Assembly (NCBI GenBank): GCA_029261355.1
Contig: JAJDBM010000002.1
Span: 1-64,000, forward strand
Reading direction: 5' to 3'
Length of the DNA stretch: 64,000 nt
Source: Nitrospirales bacterium
GTDB lineage: Bacteria; Nitrospirota; Nitrospiria; Nitrospirales; UBA8639
The notes under the pieces were generated by a model. It made no database searches. It was not told where the DNA came from and saw only the letters and a program-made list of their open reading frames with translations. Within the stretch, counting starts at the first letter, position 1. Every line of letters begins with the position of its first letter. Positions 1-11,538 of the stretch are shown one piece after another. The position numbers and the translations under genes were made by a program.

Positions 1-114
1 ACGGATATCTTTGACTATATCGAACGGTTCTACAATCGCCAACGGCGCCATTCTCATACTGAGGGGGTGCCCCCTGGGCTCTATGCCGAACAAATCGCAA
101 AAACTCTTAACTAA
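1..114 (+). mobile_element. IS3-family transposase (orfB), C-terminal end only
   Basis: The window opens inside a reading frame of 37 codons ending in TAA at 112-114. It contains FDYIERFYNRQRRHS, the signature of the C-terminal end of the IS3-family DDE transposase OrfB, although the usual following glycine-rich HLGG is here HTEG. The rest of the gene lies left of the window, so I cannot tell whether the element is intact. The inverted-repeat-like end follows directly, as expected for an IS3 right end. Confidence 0.85.
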
Positions 115-116
115 CC

Positions 117-141
117 TGTCCACGGAATCGGGGGAAGACCA
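117..141 (+). repeat. Probable right terminal inverted repeat of the IS3-family element
   Basis: Three bases after the transposase stop lies a block starting TGTCCACGG and containing a run of five G followed by AAGACCA. IS3-family right ends commonly read TGTCCAC followed by a G-rich tract close to the orfB stop. The left copy is outside the window, so pairing cannot be checked. The element's edge therefore probably lies near 141. Confidence 0.5.
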
Positions 142-416
142 ACTCAAAGATCGGTAGTCATTGAATAAACCACAATATTCATGACTTTTTCCGAATTAGT
201 TTAAGTTGACAATCCCAAACATCAAATGTCAATTAGGTGAAATTATCAGTCTACCCAGGAGAGACATAATAAGTGTGCGTGATTCGCTTTAAAACTATCA
301 ATACAAGCTAGAAAAAGTAGGAGATGTCAGAGAGAAACTCTATGATTGGATGCAGGTTTTTGACAAGCAGTTAAGGACGAGGAAGCTAAGGTATTGGGAA
401 AACTAGTGGCACATTG
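142..416. other. Intergenic stretch between the IS end and gyrA
   Basis: No open frame with a credible start or family resemblance is visible, and I see no convincing hairpin followed by a T-run that would terminate gyrA transcription. It separates the IS end from the 3' end of the gyrase operon, so the insertion has not interrupted gyrA. Confidence 0.6.
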
Positions 417-2933
417 TTACTCAACAGAATCTAAGCTATCAGATGCACCTTCTGATGGTTGACCATTGGTGTCAAGATCTCCGCTCTCAGAGCCCTCTGC
501 ATCCTCAGGCTCCGCTAACTTCGCGACGCCCACGACGCGATCGTCATCTGACATATCGATCAATCGCACGCCTTGCGAGTTACGACCAATTTCTCTGAGG
601 TCACCGATGCGCATGCGCAGAACCATGCCTTCGGCGGTCATCATCATAATATCGTCGACATCAGCGACTTGATAAAATGACACGGCGGGTCCATTCTTAT
701 CTGTGACTTTGACACTGATGACCCCTTTGCCTGCACGCGATTGCGCCCGATACTCACTGGCTTGCGTACGCTTGCCGTATCCTTTTTCGGTGACAGTTAA
801 AATCGACGTGACTGATTCAGGTAGCAGGGTCGTCATGCCAATGACGTAATTGCCTTCTTCAAGGTTGATGCCTCTAACACCTCGCGCCGTTCGGCCTATT
901 GCGCGAACATCACGTTCTTTAAAGCGAATGACGAGACCCAGACGAGTGCCCAAGACAATGTCTTGCTCTCCATCGGTGAGTTCCACGCCGATCAGCTTGT
1001 CGCCTTCATCTAAGGTCAACGCGATGATGCCACCTTGCCGAGGATTGGAATAAGCCGACAATTCCGTTTTCTTAATGATTCCCTGACGCGTGGCCATGAT
1101 GATGTATTGGTCATCACGAAATTCTTTCACTGACAACGTGACGGTGACTTTTTCGTCTGGGGCCAGGGCGAGTAGATTGACGATGGCCTTGCCCTTCGTC
1201 GCACGTCCGACATCGGGAAGTTGATATACCTTCAGCCAGTACACCTTGCCGGCATCGGTAAAGAAGAGCAGATAGTCATGTGTCGAGGCACTAAAAATTT
1301 TCTCTACGAAATCTTCGTCTCGCACGCCCATCCCGATCTTGCCTTTGCCTCCACGGTTTTGCGCACGGTATTCAGACGCAGGATTTCGTTTGATGTAGCC
1401 GGCATGCGAAACCGTAACGACGACCTCTTCTTCTGCGATAAGGTCTTCCATCTGAATCTCGGCTTCCACTGGAATAATGCGTGTTCGCCGATCATCCGTA
1501 TAGGCCTCTCTGATTTCTTGCAATTCATCTTTAATGATTTGTCGAACTCGGGAGTCTGAGTCAAGGATCGCTTTCAGCTCGAGAATCTTGGCTTTAATTT
1601 CCTGATATTCATTTGCTAATTTATCTTGTTCAAGTTGCGTCAGCCGCTGCAGACGCATATCCAATATGGCGTTAGCCTGGGGTTCACTGAGCGCAAACTG
1701 TTCCATCAACCCACGCCGAGCGACGTCAGGCGCGCTGGCCCCTCGAATGAGGGCAATGATGGCGTCAAGATTGGATAACGCAATCGTCAGTCCCTCGAGG
1801 ATATGCGCACGTTCCTCGGCTTTCCGAAGGTCAAAGGCCGTTCGGCGAATGATGACTTCCCGTCGATGTTCGATAAACGCGGCAAGGATCTGCTTGATAT
1901 TGAGGACCTCTGGACGGTTATTCACCAAGGCCAACATGATGACCCCAAAAGTCGTTTGCATTTGCGTATGTTTGAACAACTGATTCAGAAGGACGATAGC
2001 GGGTTCATTCTTCTTGAGTTCGATCACGACACGAAGCCCATCACGATCGGACTCATCACGGAGGTCTGAAATACCCTCGATTCGCTTGTCATGAATGAGT
2101 TCAGCAATCTTTTCAAGGAGTCGCGCCTTATTCACTTGATACGGCAACTCGGTCACGATTATCCGTGAACGGTCAGTTTTTTCATCTGTTTCGATGTCAG
2201 CCTTCGCACGAACCATGAGCAACCCACGACCGGTGTGGTACGCATCTCGAATACCTTGGGTTCCATAAATAAAGCCGGCTGTTGGAAAATCAGGTCCAGG
2301 AATGATTTCCATTAAATCGCCAATACTCATCTCTGGTCGGTCGATGAGTTCAATGAGGGCCGTCGTAATCTCACCCAGATTATGAGGGGGAATATTCGTC
2401 GCATACCCAACCGCAATACCACCCGCTCCATTTATAAGCAGACTCGGGACCCTGGCTGGTAAGACGATCGGTTCGACACTCGACTCATCGTACGTCGGTC
2501 TAAAATCAACCGTTTCTTTATCTATGTCGACCAGCATTTCCTGGGCAATCTTGGTAAGCCGAGCCTCGGTATACCGCATGGCCGCTGGTGGATCACCATC
2601 AACTGAACCGAAGTTCCCCTGACCATCAACCAGGGTATACCGCATGTTAAATGGCTGCGCCATGCGCACGAGTGTGTCGTAAATTGCTGAGTCACCATGG
2701 GGATGAAAGTTACCCATGATTTCGCCAACGATCTTGGCTGATTTTCTATAGGGTCGATTAGCCGCTAACCCCATCTCATTCATCCCGTAGAGGATGCGTC
2801 GATGAACGGGCTTGAGGCCATCCCGCACATCAGGCAAGGCTCGTCCAACAATCACGCTCATGGCGTAATCCATGTAGGACAGACGCATCTCATCTTCGAG
2901 TGCGATTTGTGTCAGACGTGCTTCAGCTGGCAT
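417..2933 (-). CDS. gyrA: DNA gyrase subunit A
   Basis: Breakage-reunion subunit of DNA gyrase, the type IIA topoisomerase that introduces negative supercoils using ATP hydrolysed by GyrB. The 838-residue protein is of usual length. The N-terminal winged-helix domain contains [10 protein letters not shown], in which the tyrosine is the catalytic residue. The quinolone-determining segment [19 protein letters not shown] keeps the serine and aspartate of susceptible enzymes. The C-terminal beta-pinwheel carries a GyrA box (QNRGGKG), which marks gyrase rather than topoisomerase IV. The tail is acidic and probably disordered. It is last in the run dnaA-dnaN-gyrB-gyrA, 77 bases after gyrB. Confidence 0.98.
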   Translation of the reverse strand: MPAEARLTQIALEDEMRLSYMDYAMSVIVGRALPDVRDGLKPVHRRILYGMNEMGLAANRPYRKSAKIVGEIMGNFHPHGDSAIYDTLVRMAQPFNMRYTLVDGQGNFGSVDGDPPAAMRYTEARLTKIAQEMLVDIDKETVDFRPTYDESSVEPIVLPARVPSLLINGAGGIAVGYATNIPPHNLGEITTALIELIDRPEMSIGDLMEIIPGPDFPTAGFIYGTQGIRDAYHTGRGLLMVRAKADIETDEKTDRSRIIVTELPYQVNKARLLEKIAELIHDKRIEGISDLRDESDRDGLRVVIELKKNEPAIVLLNQLFKHTQMQTTFGVIMLALVNNRPEVLNIKQILAAFIEHRREVIIRRTAFDLRKAEERAHILEGLTIALSNLDAIIALIRGASAPDVARRGLMEQFALSEPQANAILDMRLQRLTQLEQDKLANEYQEIKAKILELKAILDSDSRVRQIIKDELQEIREAYTDDRRTRIIPVEAEIQMEDLIAEEEVVVTVSHAGYIKRNPASEYRAQNRGGKGKIGMGVRDEDFVEKIFSASTHDYLLFFTDAGKVYWLKVYQLPDVGRATKGKAIVNLLALAPDEKVTVTLSVKEFRDDQYIIMATRQGIIKKTELSAYSNPRQGGIIALTLDEGDKLIGVELTDGEQDIVLGTRLGLVIRFKERDVRAIGRTARGVRGINLEEGNYVIGMTTLLPESVTSILTVTEKGYGKRTQASEYRAQSRAGKGVISVKVTDKNGPAVSFYQVADVDDIMMMTAEGMVLRMRIGDLREIGRNSQGVRLIDMSDDDRVVGVAKLAEPEDAEGSESGDLDTNGQPSEGASDSLDSVE

Positions 2934-3010
2934 GAGGCTTTCCTAAAGAGATAGTATGGACAAAGTGAAACGTACAGATTCTCACAATATGTTCCTGTCG
3001 CATGGTTGGC

Positions 3011-5560
<2,550 letters not shown>

Positions 5561-5574
5561 TTATTCAAAACCTG

Positions 5575-6702
5575 TTATACCTTTACTGGCATGACCACGG
5601 CTTTGAATTTGGGATTCTCGTGCTCCTGAATTAAGCACGGACTCAACGGTGTTTCCATTTGTAAGGTAAGGAATTCACCCTCTATAGCACTCAGCACATC
5701 AAGAAGATACCTCGCATTAAATCCTGTTTCAAAATCTTCTCCTTGATGTTGTGCAGATATTTCTTCGTTAGCTTCACCTAAGTCTGGATTACTCGATGAT
5801 AAATGAATACGGTCTTGTGTAAAGGACAGTTTAATCGCATAGGATTTGTCTCGCGACAAGAGTGAGACACGGCGTAAAGCGCCCTCTAATTCTTCTCGTG
5901 GAACCGTCACTTTCTGTGAACTCTCTTTAGGTATAACTTGCTGGTAGTTCGGATAGGCACCCTCCATGACTCGAGAGGTCATCACGAGCCCGCTTTTTCG
6001 AAAGATCAACATATTTTTCGTGAAACCGACCAAAGGCTCATTATCATCTTCCTCTAACAGACGCTTAATCTCTGTGGCCGCTTTTTTGGGAATAATCACT
6101 TTTGTCTCAGTAGACGGAAGGGACGCCTGATCAACCATCACTTCTTCTTCTGCCATGGCTAAGCGATGTCCGTCTGTTCCAACAAGTCGAAGTGTGGCTT
6201 TCTTGGCATTTTCACTAATCACTGATACTAAAATTCCATTGAGCACATACCGCGTATCATTATCACCAACAGCAAAAATCGTGCGTTTGATTAAGTCTAG
6301 AAGTCCAGCTGAAGGAAGGGGAATAAGCCCATCTCTCTCGATGGCTGGAAGACTCGGATAGTCCTGACTGGGAAGACCGACTACACGAAATTCACTGCGG
6401 CCTGCCTTAATCGTCACCCAACTATTTTCTGCAACGGTCAGTTGAATCTCCGGTTCACGGATTTCTTTGAGTATTTCATAGAGTTTACGAGCTGAAAAGG
6501 TGACCGACCCTGGCTCTTCAACTGTTGCCTTGTAAAGACCACGCATGGCTAACTCAAGATCTGTAGCTAAAATATCCAATCCTTCAGGCTTCGCCTCCAA
6601 AAGAATATTCGCTAAAATCGGCATGGTGTTTCGTTTTTCAACGACCCCTTGTACCCGTTGAAGTGCAGTGAGAAGTTCTTGGCGCTGTATATTGACCTTC
6701 AT
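5575..6702 (-). CDS. dnaN: DNA polymerase III beta sliding clamp
   Basis: Ring-shaped processivity clamp of the replicative polymerase. The 375 residues match the family length for three repeated clamp domains. It opens with MKVNIQRQELLTALQRVQGV and has the typical RNTMPILANILLEA segment, and it ends with the conserved proline/valine-rich tail KAVVMPVKV. It starts 21 bases after the dnaA stop, so the two are very probably co-transcribed, and gyrB follows 38 bases later. Confidence 0.98.
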   Translation of the reverse strand: MKVNIQRQELLTALQRVQGVVEKRNTMPILANILLEAKPEGLDILATDLELAMRGLYKATVEEPGSVTFSARKLYEILKEIREPEIQLTVAENSWVTIKAGRSEFRVVGLPSQDYPSLPAIERDGLIPLPSAGLLDLIKRTIFAVGDNDTRYVLNGILVSVISENAKKATLRLVGTDGHRLAMAEEEVMVDQASLPSTETKVIIPKKAATEIKRLLEEDDNEPLVGFTKNMLIFRKSGLVMTSRVMEGAYPNYQQVIPKESSQKVTVPREELEGALRRVSLLSRDKSYAIKLSFTQDRIHLSSSNPDLGEANEEISAQHQGEDFETGFNARYLLDVLSAIEGEFLTLQMETPLSPCLIQEHENPKFKAVVMPVKV

Positions 6703-6723
6703 GTCATCACTCTCCCAAATATC

Positions 6724-8175
6724 CTAGCTTTTTCCAATTTCTTCTTTCAAACTTGCTAATGTGGTTCTCAACACCGAGTCCACTTCCTGCAATTTTTGTA
6801 TTTGCTTACATGCGTGAATGATGGTGGTATGATCTTTTCCACCAAAATCACGGCCGATTTCTGGAAATGAAGCATCTGTCATCTGCCGACACAAGTACAT
6901 TGCCACTTGTCGTGGATGAACAAGTGTTTTCGTTCGTCGTTTTGATTTTAAATCCGATATTTTCACATGAAAGCGTGAGGCCACAACTTCTTGAATATCC
7001 TCAGACGTAATTACATTCCGTTTGCCACCAAAAAGGTCTCGCAATACATTCTTGGCCATCTCCACGGTAATAGCCTGCCCAGTCAATGAAGCATACGCTC
7101 CAAGTCGAATCAAAGCTCCTTCAAGCTCTCGTATATTACTTTTCAAATTGACGGAGAGTAATTGTATGACATCTTCAGATATGTCTACTCCCTCTTCTTC
7201 TGACTTTTTCCTCAGAATAGCAATTCTAGTTTCCACATCTGGTTGCTGAAGATCAGCAATTAAACCCCATTCAAAACGCGAACGGAGCCGCTCTTCCATA
7301 GAGGGCATTTCTTTTGGAAATCGATCACTTGATAACACAATTTGCTTTCGTGCTTCATACAATGAATTGAAGGTATGAAAAAATTCTTCTTGGGTTCGTT
7401 CTTTACCAGCTAGAAACTGAATATCATCAATAAGCAGCATGTCGACATTTCGATACCGACGCCGGAGTTCGATCATTTTGTCATATCGAATAGAGTTAAT
7501 GACTTCATTGGTAAACTGCTCTGTCGTCACATAGGCTATGCGTAATTCACCACCTCGTGCAATATAATTACCTATCGAATGGAGAAGGTGAGTCTTTCCT
7601 AGTCCTACACCTCCATAAATAAATAGTGGATTATACGCAAGTGCTGGGGATTCGGCGACAGCTCGACTCGCAGCATGAGCAAATTGATTGCTGGCTCCTA
7701 CCACAAAGTTATCAAATGTATATTTTGGATTAGGAAGAGGGTTTTTTTTATTTCGAATAATAGAAGGCTTTAGATTAGGAACGATAGCAGGCTGCGAAAA
7801 CCCCTGGATGGGGAGGGCTGGGTCATCAGAATCTCGTACAATAAATTCAACTTCAAGTGGCCCTGAGAGAGAACCAGCAGCTTGGAATGCTTCACCTAAT
7901 ATGTCTAAATAATTTCTTTCTAACCATTCTCCAAAGAATTTATTCGGTACGACTAGCTTGGCCTTATCACCATCAAATCCCTCGAATACAATAGGTGAAA
8001 ACCATGTTTCGATAACTTCACCTCCAACACGTGCTTGAAGATATTCAAGAACATGACCCCAGGTATTTTGAGTATCATCGAATGAAGAATCTAGTTTATT
8101 CACAGACTTATAAACACCTGTTAATAGTTTACTGCCCTGACAAGTGACCCACTCATTTACTTGGACACTATCCAC
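6724..8175 (-). CDS. dnaA: Chromosomal replication initiator DnaA
   Basis: AAA+ initiator that binds DnaA boxes and opens the origin. Domain I begins near WGHVLEYLQARVGGEVIETWF. The AAA+ core has a Walker A (GGVGLGKTHLL) and Walker B (LLIDDIQFLAGKERTQEEFF). Domain IV ends with the DNA-binding signature FPEIGRDFGGKDHTTIIHAC. The 483-residue form begins at a GTG codon and has about 35 residues before domain I, more than usual, so a shorter start is possible. A DnaA box lies inside its 5' end and others lie just upstream, suggesting autoregulation, which is known for this family. Confidence 0.97.
   Translation of the reverse strand: MDSVQVNEWVTCQGSKLLTGVYKSVNKLDSSFDDTQNTWGHVLEYLQARVGGEVIETWFSPIVFEGFDGDKAKLVVPNKFFGEWLERNYLDILGEAFQAAGSLSGPLEVEFIVRDSDDPALPIQGFSQPAIVPNLKPSIIRNKKNPLPNPKYTFDNFVVGASNQFAHAASRAVAESPALAYNPLFIYGGVGLGKTHLLHSIGNYIARGGELRIAYVTTEQFTNEVINSIRYDKMIELRRRYRNVDMLLIDDIQFLAGKERTQEEFFHTFNSLYEARKQIVLSSDRFPKEMPSMEERLRSRFEWGLIADLQQPDVETRIAILRKKSEEEGVDISEDVIQLLSVNLKSNIRELEGALIRLGAYASLTGQAITVEMAKNVLRDLFGGKRNVITSEDIQEVVASRFHVKISDLKSKRRTKTLVHPRQVAMYLCRQMTDASFPEIGRDFGGKDHTTIIHACKQIQKLQEVDSVLRTTLASLKEEIGKS
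8096..8104 (+). promoter_or_regulatory. DnaA box (TTATTCACA) inside the 5' end of dnaA
   Basis: Nine-base match to the DnaA box consensus TTATNCACA, lying in the first codons of dnaA. It could be used for autoregulation or as an outlying origin box. A single box in coding sequence may be chance, but the proximity to two others raises its likelihood. Confidence 0.5.
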
Positions 8176-8319
8176 TTTTCTCTACCCACCATTTCCACCC
8201 ACTGCAACCAGACTATATACAACTAAAGACCTAGTTTTTCCCCAGCTTTTCCAAAAATTTATTTTAAAAGATTAATTATAACTATATGAAAAAATTCTGA
8301 AAATTTTATTTTTCTTGAG

Positions 8320-8328
8320 TTATCCACA
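8320..8328 (+). promoter_or_regulatory. Perfect DnaA box TTATCCACA
   Basis: Exact match to the strong R1-type DnaA box, at the edge of the AT-rich tract beside dnaA. This is the best single piece of sequence evidence for the origin. Confidence 0.8.
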
Positions 8329-8414
8329 TACTCACATCCCTATACTATTAATACGACTATTCCTACGAATCTTTTCTTTAGTTAGAGATATTTAGAGAGA
8401 GAACTGCTTAAATC

Positions 8415-8423
8415 TGTGAATAA
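8415..8423 (-). promoter_or_regulatory. DnaA box (TTATTCACA on the minus strand)
   Basis: TGTGAATAA on the plus strand is the reverse complement of TTATTCACA, a match to TTATNCACA. It faces the perfect box at 8320-8328 and lies just past the stop of the DsrH-like gene. Confidence 0.65.
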
Positions 8424-8426
8424 CTT

Positions 8427-8699
8427 TTATAACACAATGACATTTTTTGAGTTAAAAATCAGTACAAGGAGTTCATTATATGAAATTGACTTGAATATGG
8501 CCCCTTGATCTGAAGATTTTCCATTGATTTGAATACCATACATCATTTTCCCTATTTGATCTTGTTGTGCAAGACCTTCTTGAATAAACACGTATGACGC
8601 ACTTTGACTCGAAGTTTCGTCTGTCTGTTGAATATAGGTTGAAAAGTCATCCTGAGATCGTTGGACGGTTTTGGTAAGAATATAGAGAGTTGTCGACAT
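8427..8699 (-). CDS. DsrH/TusB-like sulfur-relay protein
   Basis: Small 90-residue protein that I read as a distant DsrH/TusB-family member: it begins with a beta strand (TTLYILTKTVQRS), has a central YVFIQEGL resembling the LLIQDGV strand of TusB, and ends with a SYNELLVLIFNSKNVIV segment like the family's C-terminal strand-helix-strand. TusB works with TusC and TusD in passing persulfide sulfur to MnmA for 2-thiouridine. It directly follows a DsrE/TusC-like gene, 16 bases away, which supports the reading. No TusD or TusE is visible nearby. The assignment is by pattern only. Confidence 0.6.
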   Translation of the reverse strand: MSTTLYILTKTVQRSQDDFSTYIQQTDETSSQSASYVFIQEGLAQQDQIGKMMYGIQINGKSSDQGAIFKSISYNELLVLIFNSKNVIVL

Positions 8700-8715
8700 A
8701 GAGACGTCTGATCTT

Positions 8716-9063
8716 TCAGAAAATGAGAACTCGTTCAGCTTCTTGCATAAGCGCTTGTATGTCTTTCGCTGACTTTTCTGTAATTGAAAAGTCAGGATCT
8801 AAGTCAAATGTTTGCTGACTTTCTTCCGGTACAACAATAGGGAGATCAAGATCCTGAATAGCAGGAATATACTTTTCCAGTATTTCTTCGTCTAGGACAG
8901 CCGAGTCTATTTCTTCTGTTAAAAGTAAACGAGCTTGGCCTAACACGATGATGGTCAGTAGATTAGGACCTGTTGAGAGCCCAAGAGCGATTCGTAATCC
9001 CTCTACAGGTTGGGGGGTAACCGTAGGATCCTTACGTATTAAGACAATGATCTTAAGAGACAT
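8716..9063 (-). CDS. DsrE/DsrF (TusC)-like family protein
   Basis: A 115-residue protein opening with KIIVLIRKDP followed by VEGLRIALGLSTG and TIIVLGQARLLLTEEID, the layout of the DsrE/DsrF fold in which a strand is followed by a helix and a strand naming small-molecule or sulfur-handling subunits. It forms a pair with the DsrH-like gene behind it and follows hisS in the same direction after 152 bases. A role in sulfur transfer to tRNA is plausible since mnmA is about 11 kb away, but no conserved cysteine is visible in it, so catalytic sulfur carriage is doubtful. Confidence 0.65.
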   Translation of the reverse strand: MSLKIIVLIRKDPTVTPQPVEGLRIALGLSTGPNLLTIIVLGQARLLLTEEIDSAVLDEEILEKYIPAIQDLDLPIVVPEESQQTFDLDPDFSITEKSAKDIQALMQEAERVLIF

Positions 9064-9215
9064 AAATGCATATACAAACCATATGACTTATTAGGAAAGA
9101 TGATTGATCATACATCCGAAGATATATTGTTTGAAAGCCGGGGAAGGATTGGATAGAAAAAATTCGTTTCTTATTGAAAAATAAGGGATTATATAACATT
9201 TTTTTATAAAATAAG

Positions 9216-10493
9216 TCAAGATATTAAGAAGATATCCACATTGTTATACATCCATAAACCGAGCTTCTCTGATACCAATGAAATTGGAACTTCTATTTGC
9301 ATTTTATTTTGCATGTTTCGGATGATGACTAGGTCTTTTTTCTTTTCATCATCTCCAATAATAATCGTGAGCTGGGCTCCTAATCGATCAGCGGTACGAA
9401 GATGGGATTTTAATGACTTTGCTCGATAATCCGTCTCGGCAATGAACCTAGACTGTCGAAGGGTATGGAGCAGTTTTATTCCAGTTGGGCGTCCGAGTTC
9501 TCCAAATGCTGCAATGAACACCTTAGCAGGAGAACTAGGTATGAGAGAATCTGGGAGGAGAAGGTTTACTCGCTCGAGGCCTACGGCAAATCCCACGGCT
9601 GGGGTAATCGGTCCGCCGAGGTTTTTAACGAGTCCATCATAGCGCCCACCGGCTCCAATGGTATTTTGAGCGCCAAGATGAGAAGACGTAATCTCAAATG
9701 TGGTTTGTGAGTAGTAATCCAATCCTCGTACAAGTCTGTGATCAAGGGTGAAGGGGATTTTTAGTAATGAAAGTCCTTCTTGAACAGATTGAAAGTGTGA
9801 TGATGAGAGTGAAGAAAGGTGATCGAGCAGTTTAGGGGCATTGTCAGTTAATGACCGACATTTCGTGACTTTACAATCAAGGACTCGTAAGGGGTTGGTC
9901 TGTACACGACGTTGACAGTTTTCACAGAAATCTTGTACTTGATCAAGTACATATGTTTGAAGTTGGGTAATGTAGTGTTGTCGATCATCTGTGGAACCAA
10001 TTGAATTTATATACAGAGTGAGATCGGGTAATTGTAAGTCTGAAAAGTATTGCCACAGTAAGCCAATAACTTCGACATCCATAAAAGGATCTTCAGTTCC
10101 AAATACTTCGACGCCAAACTGATGAAATTGACGAAATCTTCCAGCTTGTGGACGTTCGTGACGAAACATTGGTCCAATGTAGTACAGCTTTCGCATGGAG
10201 AGTTGGGATGTGAGGTTATGTTCAAGGAAGGCCCGTACAACGCCGGCAGTGCCTTCAGGTCGGAGAGTTAAGGATGTACCGTCCCTGTCTTGGAATGTAT
10301 ACATTTCCTTTTCCACAACATCGGTAGATTCCCCGATACTTCTCGAGTACAATTGGGTTTGTTCAAAAGTTGGGATTCGGATTTCTGAAAACCCATAACA
10401 TTGAGCAAGTTTGTGTGCGGTAGCCTCAATGATAGCCCACCGCGGCATTTGGTCTGGCAAAATATCCTTAATGCCTTTTATGCTTCGAATCAT
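9216..10493 (-). CDS. hisS: Histidine-tRNA ligase
   Basis: Class II aminoacyl-tRNA synthetase that charges tRNA-His. The protein begins IRSIKGIKDILPDQMPRW, has motif 2 in MFRHERPQAGRFRQFHQFGVE, and the HisRS-specific LVRGLDYYSQTTFEI. The C-terminal anticodon-binding domain with LGAQLTIIIGDDE follows. 425 residues is normal. Transcription runs towards dnaA and leads into the two sulfur-relay-like genes. Its start faces rpmH across a 223-base divergent promoter gap. Confidence 0.97.
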   Translation of the reverse strand: MIRSIKGIKDILPDQMPRWAIIEATAHKLAQCYGFSEIRIPTFEQTQLYSRSIGESTDVVEKEMYTFQDRDGTSLTLRPEGTAGVVRAFLEHNLTSQLSMRKLYYIGPMFRHERPQAGRFRQFHQFGVEVFGTEDPFMDVEVIGLLWQYFSDLQLPDLTLYINSIGSTDDRQHYITQLQTYVLDQVQDFCENCQRRVQTNPLRVLDCKVTKCRSLTDNAPKLLDHLSSLSSSHFQSVQEGLSLLKIPFTLDHRLVRGLDYYSQTTFEITSSHLGAQNTIGAGGRYDGLVKNLGGPITPAVGFAVGLERVNLLLPDSLIPSSPAKVFIAAFGELGRPTGIKLLHTLRQSRFIAETDYRAKSLKSHLRTADRLGAQLTIIIGDDEKKKDLVIIRNMQNKMQIEVPISLVSEKLGLWMYNNVDIFLIS

Positions 10494-10647
10494 AACGATC
10501 TGATATCCTTTGACGTACGTAAATAATGAATACTAATAGAAATTTTTCTTATTTTGACTATATCTTTACCCCAAATCTGAGTCAATAAAATGGATAGTTG
10601 CTATAAACTGAAATGCAATACTAACGTGTTCTTTCTTATGAATTGAT

Positions 10648-10676
10648 TGACAACCATTACTGAAACATCCATAATT
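10648..10676 (+). promoter_or_regulatory. Sigma70-type promoter for rpmH
   Basis: TTGACA at 10648-10653 and CATAAT at 10671-10676 are separated by exactly 17 bases and lie about 40 bases before the rpmH start. The perfect -35 and optimal spacing make this the clearest promoter in the window. Confidence 0.7.
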
Positions 10677-10716
10677 TACGGTCCGCATACCTGTTAATCA
10701 GAAGGAGAATTTAATT

Positions 10717-10863
10717 GTGTCAATGACTTACAGACAGCCATCGAATCTCAAACGAAAACGCGATCATGGTTTTCGTAAACGAATGAGTACCAAAAATGGA
10801 AGAAAAGTGCTTGCGAGAAGGAGAAAGAAAGGACGTACTCGTCTAACTGTTTCGGATGAGTAA
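10717..10863 (+). CDS. rpmH: 50S ribosomal protein L34
   Basis: Very short basic protein of 48 residues with the L34 signature: [21 protein letters not shown] followed by a [17 protein letters not shown] tail (here [11 protein letters not shown]). The GTG at 10717 is preceded by GAAGGAGAA with about 8 bases spacing, better than the ATG at 10723, so I start at GTG. The stop overlaps the rnpA start by eight bases, the usual rpmH-rnpA coupling. Confidence 0.96.
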   Translation: MSMTYRQPSNLKRKRDHGFRKRMSTKNGRKVLARRRKKGRTRLTVSDE

Positions 10864-11248
10864 AAGTCATTCCTTTCACTCCGGTCTCTTTATAAAGAAA
10901 ACAAAGGATTATGACCAGGTTAAACGATCTGGACAACGTGTACAGGGTCCTTTGTTTAACCTAATGTTTTGTGAAAATCAGGTTCCACAATCGCGAGTTG
11001 GCATTGTTGTCGGTCGACGATTTGGCAAAGCTGTTGTCAGAAACCGGGGTAAACGGATTTTTCGAGAACTGGTGCGGGCCATTCAGGGTGAATTAATCAA
11101 GGGGTATGATATCGTTATATTCCTTAAACGGCCTGTGTTGGAGAAGAAATATCAGATTGTTCAAGAAAATTGGAAAGTAGCCCTTCACAGAATTGGAGTT
11201 CTTCGTCCCAATTCTACGCAATCATGTCCCGAGCCATTCTCTGGATAA
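10856..11248 (+). CDS. rnpA: Ribonuclease P protein component
   Basis: Protein subunit of RNase P, which matures the 5' ends of tRNAs together with its catalytic RNA. The 130-residue protein has the family core: [21 protein letters not shown] contains the RNR motif that contacts RNA, followed by an alpha helix ([11 protein letters not shown]) and the strand [10 protein letters not shown]. Its start overlaps rpmH and its end overlaps yidD by 25 bases, giving a tightly packed rpmH-rnpA-yidD-yidC operon. Confidence 0.96.
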   Translation: MSKSHSFHSGLFIKKTKDYDQVKRSGQRVQGPLFNLMFCENQVPQSRVGIVVGRRFGKAVVRNRGKRIFRELVRAIQGELIKGYDIVIFLKRPVLEKKYQIVQENWKVALHRIGVLRPNSTQSCPEPFSG

Positions 11249-11433
11249 TCTCGTTCTATCAATATTGGATATCGCCTTTTTTGGGTCCGCACTGTCGGTT
11301 TGAACCGTCTTGTTCTCATTATGGCCATGAAGCCATCCGTCGCTACGGAATACTGAAGGGCTTAGGATTAACAGCTCTCAGACTTCTTAAGTGCCAGCCA
11401 TTTCATTCGGGCGGGAGTGATCCTGTACCCTGA
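11224..11433 (+). CDS. yidD: Membrane protein insertion efficiency factor YidD
   Basis: 69-residue protein beginning at the ATG inside the end of rnpA. It contains the YidD signature [32 protein letters not shown], with the conserved cysteines, and ends [14 protein letters not shown]. The family helps YidC-dependent membrane insertion. An upstream in-frame ATG would add 18 residues that do not match the family. yidC follows after 105 bases. Confidence 0.95.
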   Translation: MSRAILWIISFYQYWISPFLGPHCRFEPSCSHYGHEAIRRYGILKGLGLTALRLLKCQPFHSGGSDPVP

Positions 11434-11538
11434 TCCTTCCATTATTTTCAGGATTTACCCATTGTCACTTCTTTAAAGACTCGGAGTATTCTGAAAATTT
11501 CGGAAACATCTAATTATGTCTAGAAAGTTCTAATACAA

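Larger units (their letters stand above)
8176..8426. other. Candidate replication origin (oriC) with AT-rich unwinding region
   Basis: The gap between dnaA and the next gene contains a very AT-rich block (about 8256-8318, with several A and T runs) directly beside a perfect DnaA box at 8320-8328, and a second box at 8415-8423. Adjacency to dnaA, the boxes, the AT-rich block and the switch from minus-strand genes (gyrA to hisS) to plus-strand genes (rpmH onwards) are what a bacterial oriC shows. Two other AT-rich gaps (9064-9215 and 10494-10716) could contribute to a bipartite origin. Confidence 0.7.
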
